This document shows, piece after piece, positions 57,241 through 64,000 of a stretch of DNA of 64,000 nucleotides. This stretch comes from JBLMZI01 sp050258755 (GTDB lineage: Bacteria > Bacillota > Syntrophomonadia > Syntrophomonadales > DTU052), in NCBI GenBank assembly GCA_050258755.1, contig JBLMZI010000011.1, positions 310,001-374,000 on the forward strand, read 5' to 3'. The notes below the pieces were generated by a model, which ran no database searches, was not told the origin of the DNA, and was given only the letters and a program-made list of their open reading frames with translations. How positions within the stretch are numbered: position 1 is the first letter of the stretch; every line of letters starts with the position of its first letter. Position numbers and translations under genes: made by a program.

Positions 57241-59085
57241 TTGGGAGCGGGATTAAAGGATGATTGCCGGTTGACAGTGGAAAACCAAACAAACCCGGGA
57301 AAAGACGCTGCCGTTTTTTTGGCAACAACAGCACTGCGCGAATTCTGGGATAATTCTCGTTCGATCGTCTATTTAGGTGACTGGTGCCGCCTTGAAAACG
57401 GAACCGTACGGGACTGCGAGGGGGAAACGCTTGCAGGGCCATGGCAGGATCGCGGCTGTTTTCGATTGGCGTATCAATATGTTGGAAATGTCTTCGAAAG
57501 ACTGATCCCGGAGCTGGGCCGTGCCTTGAACAAGCATCACCGGCTTGAACGGTCGGCTCAATACTGGCGCCTGCTTTTAGGGCCATGGGCGATGCACTAT
57601 GTATCGGTTATGTATGACCGGTACATGCTACTTCAGCATGCGTTTGAGCAGTATCCGGATCTTGAGACTTTTGTCCTGGATCGGGATCACAGTCGAACAC
57701 CGATCGATACCGCAGAGTACATCAACCTGATCTGCGAAGACGTCTACAATCTTGAAATCTTTTCCCGAATCTTGAGATACATGGGCAAATATTTCCCGGC
57801 AAAAACGTTCACCGGCCAAGGAGCTGTTCCCCAATCGAATTCTTTGTTGGTTGGCTCCCATAGCTGGTCAGTGGTCGATTTTGTTTATCGGTTTCACCAT
57901 TGGATTGACCAGACGGCGTTTCAGTCGCTTGAGGGAAGGGTTTGTCTTTACAATACATATTTCCCTGGGAAAAACGAACTGGCTTTCTGGGTGAAGAGTC
58001 TGGGGGAAATTACAATTCTTCCGGCAGTCCAACCGAGCTCTGGTCCTGTTAAGCCTGATTACGGGATTCGAAAGCAATTGGCTCCAATCCAGCTCGGCGA
58101 CAGCGGGTTTGAGCGGATGCTCGCCGAAATGGTCTGGGAAGACATACCGATCACATTTGTGGAAGGCTTTCCAAACCCGGCGAAAAATCGGTTTGCTCCC
58201 GGAAAACCGGGCGCAATTGTCAGTGCCAACAGCTGGTACTGGGATGAGCCGTTTAAACAATATGCCGCGGAATGGGCTGAACAGGGGGTTCCGCTGCTGG
58301 GAATTCAACATGGCGGCAATTACGGAAATCTGGCTTTATGCCCGCTGGAATCGTTTGAGCGGAGCATAACCAGGACCTTTTACACCTGGGGATGGCAGAA
58401 GAACGAGCCCGTCGGGCAGTATGTTGCGATGCCGGCTTCCAAACTGATGCATAATATTGAACGTTCGAAGCGAACCAGCGGTATATTATTGATTACGAAC
58501 TCAGTGCCGCGGTATTTATATCGGTTCCAATGGCTGACGAATTATGATATACCGGCATATATCAACTGGCAGTTTCTTTTTTACCAGGCCCTGAGACCAG
58601 AACTCAAGACCGATTTACGGGTCAGGGCACCGATTGCGGAATATGGAAGGAAGCAGATACACCAATGGAACGAAAGGTTTCCGGATGTTGACGTGGAACT
58701 GCCAATGGAAAGGCCGTTTTACGATTCAGTCGGAACCGCTCGGCTGGTGCTCGTTGATCACCTCTCAACGTCCTTTGTGGAATGCCTCAGCGCGGACATC
58801 CCGGTTATTCTGTTCTGGGACCCGGAACGGAACGAACTGACGGACGCCGCCAAGCCCGCTTTTGAGGTGCTGAAGGAAGCTGGAATCTTGTATGAAACGC
58901 CGGAAGCGGCCGCATTCAAGGCAAACGAAGTGTATGACAATGTGGATCAGTGGTGGCATTCGCCGGGGGTGCAGAATGCAAGAGAGCGCTTCTGCGAACA
59001 ATGGGGGCGCACAGATCCGCAGGCACATGAAATATGGCTTAAAGAGTTATTGACCTGGCGTAAATCGGGCAGGAAGCAGCCGTAA
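57241..59085 (+). CDS. LIC12162-family putative transferase
   Basis: 614 residues recognised as the LIC12162 (TIGR04331) type by FLATTALREFWDN, IVYLGDWCRLE near the N-terminus and the C-terminal GIQHGGNYGNL and VDHLSTSFVECLSADIP regions. The C-terminal part resembles GT-B glycosyl/glycerophosphotransferases. Founding members come from Leptospira clusters with legionaminic/sialic-type genes, so a transferase that places an acidic sugar or handles its linkage is a fair inference; no activity is proven as far as I know. Start codon uncertain: TTG 57241, TTG 57271 (AAAGGA about 10 bases before) and GTG 57277 are all possible. Confidence 0.82.
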   Translation: MGAGLKDDCRLTVENQTNPGKDAAVFLATTALREFWDNSRSIVYLGDWCRLENGTVRDCEGETLAGPWQDRGCFRLAYQYVGNVFERLIPELGRALNKHHRLERSAQYWRLLLGPWAMHYVSVMYDRYMLLQHAFEQYPDLETFVLDRDHSRTPIDTAEYINLICEDVYNLEIFSRILRYMGKYFPAKTFTGQGAVPQSNSLLVGSHSWSVVDFVYRFHHWIDQTAFQSLEGRVCLYNTYFPGKNELAFWVKSLGEITILPAVQPSSGPVKPDYGIRKQLAPIQLGDSGFERMLAEMVWEDIPITFVEGFPNPAKNRFAPGKPGAIVSANSWYWDEPFKQYAAEWAEQGVPLLGIQHGGNYGNLALCPLESFERSITRTFYTWGWQKNEPVGQYVAMPASKLMHNIERSKRTSGILLITNSVPRYLYRFQWLTNYDIPAYINWQFLFYQALRPELKTDLRVRAPIAEYGRKQIHQWNERFPDVDVELPMERPFYDSVGTARLVLVDHLSTSFVECLSADIPVILFWDPERNELTDAAKPAFEVLKEAGILYETPEAAAFKANEVYDNVDQWWHSPGVQNARERFCEQWGRTDPQAHEIWLKELLTWRKSGRKQP

Positions 59086-59097
59086 TAGGAGGTTGGA

Positions 59098-60108
59098 ATG
59101 AATATAAAGGATGGCAAAGTCCTGGTGACCGGGGCTGGCGGCTTTATTGGCTCCCATTTGACGGAGGAACTGGTGCGGTTGGGCTGTGATGTCCGCGCGA
59201 TGGTTCATTACAATTCCGCGGTCTCCAGGGGCTGGCTTGACCACACTCCGAACGACCTCAAGCAGCGGATGACTGTGGTAGCCGGCGATATCCGCGACCC
59301 ATGGTTTGTGCGCGAGGCTATGCGGGACTGCCAGACGGTGTTTCATCTTGCAGCCTTGATTGCAATCCCTTATTCGTACCATGCGCCCCATTCTTATGTA
59401 GAAACGAATATCGGGGGTACATTGAACGTGCTCCAGGCAGCCCGGGACCATCAGGTTAAGAAGCTGGTGGTTACCTCAACCAGCGAAGTGTATGGAACGG
59501 CGCAATTTGTTCCAATCACGGAAGAGCATCCGCTTCAGGGGCAATCCCCGTATTCGGCTTCCAAGATCGGAGCCGATCAGATTGCGTATTCGTTCTACAG
59601 CTCTTTTAATCTTCCGGTGGCCATCATCAGGCCGTTTAATACCTATGGGCCCCGCCAGTCGGCCAGAGCGATCATCCCGACCATCATTTCGCAGATTGCG
59701 GCCGGGCAGCGTACTATCCGGCTTGGTTCGGTTCACCCGACCCGGGACTTCAATTACGTTGCCGATACTGTCAGCGGATTCCTGGCCGTGGCTGCCAGCG
59801 ACCAGGCCTGCGGCAAGGTGATCAATATCGGGAGCGGTTATGAGATTTCCATCGGCGATTTGGCCCATACGATTGCTGAGATTATGGATGTAACGGTAAC
59901 CATCGAGACTGATTCCGAACGGATTCGACCGCAAAACAGCGAGGTTGAACGGTTGAACGCCGACAATAATTTGGCAAAATCACTGCTTGGGTGGAAACCC
60001 ATTTATTCCGGAGGTGACGGACTGCGGCAGGGGCTGCGGGAGACAGCCGCTTGGTTCGGGAATCCGGAAAACCTGAAAAAATACCGAACGGATGTATATA
60101 ACCTTTGA
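59098..60108 (+). CDS. legB: LegB-type NDP-HexNAc 4,6-dehydratase
   Basis: First step of CMP-legionaminate synthesis: dehydration of GDP- or UDP-GlcNAc. Extended SDR of 336 residues with VLVTGAGGFIGSHLTEEL near residues 9-26, VFHLAALIAIPYSY, the active site STSEVYG and SPYSASKIGADQ (YxxxK), and RPFNTYGPRQSARAIIP. These match the legionaminate-type epimerase/dehydratase family. ATG with GGAGG 7 bases upstream. It overlaps legC by 4 bases. Confidence 0.92.
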   Translation: MNIKDGKVLVTGAGGFIGSHLTEELVRLGCDVRAMVHYNSAVSRGWLDHTPNDLKQRMTVVAGDIRDPWFVREAMRDCQTVFHLAALIAIPYSYHAPHSYVETNIGGTLNVLQAARDHQVKKLVVTSTSEVYGTAQFVPITEEHPLQGQSPYSASKIGADQIAYSFYSSFNLPVAIIRPFNTYGPRQSARAIIPTIISQIAAGQRTIRLGSVHPTRDFNYVADTVSGFLAVAASDQACGKVINIGSGYEISIGDLAHTIAEIMDVTVTIETDSERIRPQNSEVERLNADNNLAKSLLGWKPIYSGGDGLRQGLRETAAWFGNPENLKKYRTDVYNL

Positions 60109-61271
60109 AGCCGCAAGTGAATATTGATCAGTTACTGGATGCGTTGAAGTCGCTTCTCCCGACGGCCGGACAGCGCATCAATCTGCACGAGCCGGTGTTT
60201 GAAGGCAATGAATGGGCTTACGTAAAAGAATGTCTGGATACCGGTTGGGTTTCTTCGGTGGGCAAGTTTGTCGATCGCTTTGAGCAGGAACTGGCCGCTT
60301 ACACCGGTGCTGGTTATGCCGTGGCAACGGTGAACGGCACCGCGGCTTTGCATGTGGCGCTGATCATTGCCGGGGTCAAGGCGGGGGACGAGGTAATCAT
60401 CCCAACCATGACCTTCGTTGCGACAGCCAATGCGGTTGCTTATTGCGGTGCGGTTCCGCACTTTGCCGACAGCGAGGAGCGGACGCTGGGGCTGGATCCG
60501 GCGAAGTTGGGCGAGTACTTGTCGGAGATTGCCGATATCCGGCCTGACGGCTGTTTCAATAAGAAAACCGGCCGGTGCATTCGAGCTGTGGTACCGATGC
60601 ATACCTTCGGTCACCCGGTGAATTTGGATCCGCTGCTCCAGGTCTGTCAGCGCTTCAATATCGTAATGATAGAGGATGCTGCGGAATCACTGGGATCGTT
60701 TTATAAAGGGATCCATACCGGAAACCATGGTCTGGTTTCCACCCTGAGCTTTAACGGCAACAAGATCGTCACGACCGGCGGCGGCGGAGCCTTAATTACC
60801 AATGATAAGGAGCTGGCGGTTCTGGCAAAACACCTGACCACGACGGCCAAACCGCCGCATCCGTGGAGTTACCGTCATGACATGATCGGCTACAATTACC
60901 GCTTGCCAAACCTGAACGCGGCATTGGGGACGGCCCAGTTGGAAAAACTGCCCGAGTTTATCGAAAAGAAGCGGAATTTAGCTGATCGGTACGCCAAAGC
61001 CCTATCAGGAATCGAAGGAATTCGCTTTTTTACCGAGCCGTCGTTTGCAAGTAGTAACTACTGGCTCAATGTGCTACTGTTAGAGCAAGCAAATCCCGAA
61101 TTACGGGATAATTTGCTGAAAATGACTCATGAGGCGGGAATTTTGACCCGGCCAGCCTGGGTGCTTATGCACCGGCTGACGATGTACGCGGATTGTCCGC
61201 ATATGGATCTGTCAGTGGCGGAAGACCTTGAAAACCGTCTAATAAATCTACCGAGCAGTGTGTTTCTATGA
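60105..61271 (+). CDS. legC: LegC-type PLP aminotransferase
   Basis: Transfers an amino group to C4 of the keto sugar made by LegB. A 388-residue DegT/DnrJ/EryC1 family protein: LDTGWVSSVGKFVDRFE, the aspartate that binds PLP in IEDAAESLGSFYKG, and the Schiff-base Lys in SFNGNKIVTTGGGG near residue 219. The LegC subgroup is indicated by the N-terminal INLHEPVFEGNEWAYV and adjacent legB/legG. Translation starts at TTG 60105, overlapping the legB stop; no ATG is available nearby. Ends overlapping legG by 4 bases. Confidence 0.92.
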   Translation: MKPQVNIDQLLDALKSLLPTAGQRINLHEPVFEGNEWAYVKECLDTGWVSSVGKFVDRFEQELAAYTGAGYAVATVNGTAALHVALIIAGVKAGDEVIIPTMTFVATANAVAYCGAVPHFADSEERTLGLDPAKLGEYLSEIADIRPDGCFNKKTGRCIRAVVPMHTFGHPVNLDPLLQVCQRFNIVMIEDAAESLGSFYKGIHTGNHGLVSTLSFNGNKIVTTGGGGALITNDKELAVLAKHLTTTAKPPHPWSYRHDMIGYNYRLPNLNAALGTAQLEKLPEFIEKKRNLADRYAKALSGIEGIRFFTEPSFASSNYWLNVLLLEQANPELRDNLLKMTHEAGILTRPAWVLMHRLTMYADCPHMDLSVAEDLENRLINLPSSVFL

Positions 61272-62440
61272 TCAATCAGCGAAAAATCTGTATCGTTACC
61301 GGAACCCGGGCGGAGTACGGGTTATTATCTCATCTTATGAAACTGGTGCAGCAGGACCCGACGGCCGAACTGCAAGTCATTGCCACCGGCATGCACCTGT
61401 CACCCGAATATGGGCTCACCTATCAGTCGATCGAAGCCGATGGACTTCCCATTCACGCCAAAGTTGAAATGCTGCTGTCAAGCGACTCACCGGTCGGCGT
61501 CACGAAATCGATCGGTTTGGGAATCATCGGGTTTGCCGATGCATTGGACAGACTGAAGCCAGATATAATGGTTGTTTTAGGGGACCGATTCGAGATCTTC
61601 GCAGCCGTCCAGGCTGCACTGGTTGCTCGGATTCCGGTCGCCCACATTCACGGCGGTGAATTATCCGAAGGCGTGATCGACGATCCGATCCGGCATTCCA
61701 TCACAAAGATGGCACATTTACATTTTGTGGCAGCGGATTCGTACCGGGACCGGGTTATTCAACTGGGCGAGGATCCGGACCGGGTTATCACAGTTGGGCC
61801 GATGGCGGCTGACGCGGTTCGGCAGCTGTCTCTGATGGACCGCAAGGAAACCGAGCAATCCCTGGGGCTGCAATTCAAAGAACATAACTTTCTGGTAACC
61901 TATCACCCGGTGACCCTATATGCTAAGAGCCCGGAAAAGAGCATGACGGAGCTTCTGATAGCGTTGGATGGATTTCCAGACGCTCAGATTATTTTTACGC
62001 GGCCTAATTCGGATACCGACAGCCGGATTATCAGCCGGATGATTGACGACTTCTGCACCCAAAATCCGGACAGGGCTGCCGTGTACACCTCGCTTGGACA
62101 GCTTCGGTATTTGAGTACGATGCAGTATGTGGACGCGGTTGTCGGCAACTCTTCCAGCGGTCTGATCGAAGCGCCGATCCTCGGCATTCCTACAGTAGAC
62201 ATAGGGGACCGGCAGCGCGGCAGGATTCGGGCCGAGTCGGTGATCCATTGCGAAGAGGATGCCGGGTCCATTCTTGGCGCGCTACGTCAGGCGATGACAC
62301 TTCAGTTTCGAAACAACGCGGCTGAAAATGCGCACCGGGTTCAGAGCGCATCGCCGTCTGAGAGAATTCTTTCGGTGATCAAAAGTATCAGCCTCAGCGA
62401 ACTGGTGGTCAAAAGGTTTCATGATTTGCCGCGCGCGTGA
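61268..62440 (+). CDS. legG: LegG/NeuC-type hydrolysing UDP-sugar 2-epimerase
   Basis: Epimerises C2 and releases NDP to give the free 2,4-diacetamido-trideoxy-mannose. 390 residues of the WecB/NeuC GT-B-like fold: VTGTRAEYGLL near 10-20, VVLGDRFEIFAAVQAAL, VAHIHGGELSEGVIDDPIRH with catalytic acidic residues, VTYHPVT, and VGNSSSGLIEAPILG. The surrounding legB-legC-legI-legH make the legionaminate assignment preferable to sialic acid NeuC. ATG overlaps the legC stop by 4 bases. Confidence 0.93.
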   Translation: MINQRKICIVTGTRAEYGLLSHLMKLVQQDPTAELQVIATGMHLSPEYGLTYQSIEADGLPIHAKVEMLLSSDSPVGVTKSIGLGIIGFADALDRLKPDIMVVLGDRFEIFAAVQAALVARIPVAHIHGGELSEGVIDDPIRHSITKMAHLHFVAADSYRDRVIQLGEDPDRVITVGPMAADAVRQLSLMDRKETEQSLGLQFKEHNFLVTYHPVTLYAKSPEKSMTELLIALDGFPDAQIIFTRPNSDTDSRIISRMIDDFCTQNPDRAAVYTSLGQLRYLSTMQYVDAVVGNSSSGLIEAPILGIPTVDIGDRQRGRIRAESVIHCEEDAGSILGALRQAMTLQFRNNAAENAHRVQSASPSERILSVIKSISLSELVVKRFHDLPRA

Positions 62441-62460
62441 TTGAAATATGAGGAGTATGT

Positions 62461-63543
62461 ATGGGCCAAAAGCGCACGATCATCATTGCCGAGGCGGGCG
62501 TCAACCATAACGGTTCTGTTGAACTGGCGGAACAGATGGTTGACCGGGCCGCAGAGGCCGGGGCCGATTGGGTAAAGTTCCAGACTTTTCGAGCCGATCA
62601 ACTGGTCACCCGGGCGGCGCCCAAGGCACAGTATCAGGTGGAGAACTCCCAGTCCCAGGAAACCCAATTCGAGATGCTTTCGAGGCTTGAACTGGGGTCC
62701 GCGGCGCACCAGCACCTGTTTGACTACTGTCGGCGCCGAGGGATCGGTTTTCTGTCATCACCTTTCGAGGAAGAAAGTCTGAATATGCTGACCCGGACGG
62801 TTGGCGTTGAAATGCTTAAGCTTGCTTCCGGGGAAATCACCAATGGGCTGCTGATGCTTGCGGCGGCCCGGACCGGACTGCCAATCATTTTGTCGACCGG
62901 GATGAGCACGCTAAAGGAGATCGAACAAGCGCTGGGCGTCCTCGCCTTCGGATATTTGCAGCGCAATGAACTGCCGTCACTGCCGCGGTTTGCGGAAGCA
63001 TTCCATTCACCGGCGGGAAAACAGGTTCTTCGGGAGCAGGTGATTCTGCTGCACTGCACCTCCGAATACCCGGCGCCCTATTCCGATGTGAATCTTCGAG
63101 CCATGGATACCCTTACGCAGGCATTCGGCCTGCGGGTGGGTCTCTCTGATCATACGGCCGGTGTTGCGATTGCCATTGCGGCAGCCGCCCGCGGCGCGGC
63201 TGTGATCGAAAAGCATTTTACATTGGACAGGAACATGCCGGGTCCGGACCAAAAAGCCTCACTAAATCCCGAAGAACTCAGGCTGATGGTGCAGTCGATC
63301 CGCCAGGTGGAAGCGGCGATGGGCAGCGGCGAAAAGGTGGCTCAGCCCGCGGAAGCGAGCAATAAGGCCATTGTCCGAAAAAGCCTGGTTGCGCTCCAGC
63401 CAATCGGCCGGTCCGAGCTGTTTACCGAAGCCAATCTTGGGATGAAGCGGCCGGGCAGCGGTATCAATCCGATGAGATATTGGGAGTATCTGGGCCGCGA
63501 GGCGCAGCGGAATTACGAGACTGACGAGTTGATTGAGGAATGA
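62461..63543 (+). CDS. legI: LegI: N,N'-diacetyllegionaminate synthase
   Basis: Condenses the LegG product with PEP to legionaminic acid. NeuB family, 360 residues: IIAEAGVNHNGSVELAEQM near 8-26, ADWVKFQTFRAD, KLASGEITN, STGMSTLKEIE, LLHCTSEYPAPYSDVN, VGLSDHT and EKHFTLDRNMPGPDQ. The C-terminal SAF-type domain (about 300-350; KSLVALQPIGRSELFTE, RPGSGINPM) is present, unlike the paralogue at 51083. ATG with GAGGAG upstream. Confidence 0.94.
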   Translation: MGQKRTIIIAEAGVNHNGSVELAEQMVDRAAEAGADWVKFQTFRADQLVTRAAPKAQYQVENSQSQETQFEMLSRLELGSAAHQHLFDYCRRRGIGFLSSPFEEESLNMLTRTVGVEMLKLASGEITNGLLMLAAARTGLPIILSTGMSTLKEIEQALGVLAFGYLQRNELPSLPRFAEAFHSPAGKQVLREQVILLHCTSEYPAPYSDVNLRAMDTLTQAFGLRVGLSDHTAGVAIAIAAAARGAAVIEKHFTLDRNMPGPDQKASLNPEELRLMVQSIRQVEAAMGSGEKVAQPAEASNKAIVRKSLVALQPIGRSELFTEANLGMKRPGSGINPMRYWEYLGREAQRNYETDELIEE

Positions 63544-63545
63544 AG

Positions 63546-64000
63546 ATGAAGCGACCATTAATCATTGTAGGAGCCGGCGGGCATGCGCGGGTGCTGCTTG
63601 ATGCGCTTGAGTCATCCGGTGAAGAGGTGCTTTTTTTCACCGATCCGCATCCGGAGTTGGCAAACGGGCGGTGCGGCCGATATGTGGTTCACGGCTCGGA
63701 TGACAAGATCAAGAAATATATCCCGGACGAGGTTCTTCTGGTGAACGGCGTCGGATCGACACGCGATACCGGGCCAAGAAAAGCGGTTTATGAATCGTTT
63801 AAAAAGCTTGGATATGCGTTTTCTTCAGTGATTCATCCCGCTGCGGTGATTTCACCGCAGGCGGTTCTTGAAGAAGGCGTCCAGATAATGGCTGGCGCAG
63901 TGCTGCAAACTGGCTGCAGGATTGGGAAAAACACGATTATCAATACCCGGGCGGCGATCGATCATGATTGTCAGATCGGTGAGCATGTACATATCGCGCC
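63546..64000 (+). CDS. legH: LegH/NeuD-type sugar O/N-acetyltransferase (3' end outside window)
   Basis: The first about 151 residues are visible. IIVGAGGHARVLLDALE (residues 6-22) is the N-terminal PglD-N-like nucleotide-sugar domain. The left-handed beta-helix of hexapeptide repeats begins at VIHPAAVISPQAVLEEG and continues IMAGAVLQTGCRIG and INTRAAIDHDCQIGEHV, with the His that acts as base in PglD-type enzymes. In the legionaminate pathway this enzyme acetylates the 4-amino group. ATG 63546 lies right after the legI stop. The CMP-legionaminate synthetase (LegF) is not in the window and may follow. Confidence 0.88.
   Translation, partial: MKRPLIIVGAGGHARVLLDALESSGEEVLFFTDPHPELANGRCGRYVVHGSDDKIKKYIPDEVLLVNGVGSTRDTGPRKAVYESFKKLGYAFSSVIHPAAVISPQAVLEEGVQIMAGAVLQTGCRIGKNTIINTRAAIDHDCQIGEHVHIA

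Noticed and set aside
1..64000. tRNA/rRNA genes, CRISPR arrays, insertion sequences and prophage genes
   Set aside because: Scanning for cloverleaf TTCGANNC arms, repeat-spacer periodicity and transposase or integrase motifs gave nothing convincing.

Overview
The window looks like the chromosome of a spore-forming, Gram-positive Firmicute of the Clostridia/Peptococcaceae type. GC content is moderately high, and GTG/TTG starts sit behind strong GGAGG ribosome sites. It opens inside spoIIE. Evidence for the affiliation is the sporulation phosphatase, the WecA/TagO - LCP - SH3b-amidase wall machinery, DUF4330 and FadR-type regulators, and synteny with the Bacillus ftsH-lysS region. The genus cannot be named from sequence reading alone. 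No tRNA, rRNA, CRISPR array, transposase or prophage gene was seen.

Region 1 (1-23.3 kb, all plus strand) is housekeeping: spoIIE (3' end), tilS, ftsH, ndk, fhs, an HD-domain protein, folP, a folB-folK fusion, panG-like/panB/panC/panD, nadA/nadB/nadC, bioY, coaX, dusB, a three-gene cassette of unknown role led by an HTH regulator, greA and lysS. The order ftsH ... folP-folB-folK ... dusB ... lysS matches Bacillus subtilis, but a pantothenate-NAD-biotin vitamin block is inserted between the folate genes and coaX-dusB. Together these genes supply folate, CoA and NAD, import biotin and use formate for one-carbon units.

Region 2 (23.3-31 kb, mixed strands) starts with UDP-glucose dehydrogenase and GalU, which make UDP-glucose and UDP-glucuronate. 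It continues with a lipoprotein beta-propeller, a small zincin, an RluD-family pseudouridine synthase and a FadR-type regulator with its own operator, then a GT-C glycosyltransferase.

Region 3 (31-50 kb) is a cell-surface glycan region. A tightly overlapping minus-strand operon encodes GT4, DUF4330, an O-antigen-ligase-like protein, GT4 and a MurJ/MviN-family flippase. Divergent from it are WecA/TagO, an SH3b protein, an LCP ligase and a two-SH3b amidase. After a strong terminator come a PglF/CapD-type 4,6-dehydratase, a UDP-HexNAc dehydrogenase, GT4, an asparagine-synthase-like amidotransferase and another GT4.

Region 4 (50-64 kb, plus strand) makes acidic sugars. The end (59.1-64 kb) is a recognisable legionaminic-acid route, LegB-LegC-LegG-LegI-LegH (LegH cut by the window edge), preceded by a LIC12162-family transferase. 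Before it (51.1-57.2 kb) lies an unusual set: a second NeuB-like synthase without a SAF domain, an SpsF-like cytidylyltransferase, a small HAD protein, a class IV aminotransferase, a TIM-barrel isomerase, two SDRs and a GmhA-like SIS isomerase. This set is my best candidate for an undescribed pathway, probably to a second CMP-activated ulosonic acid or related amino sugar.
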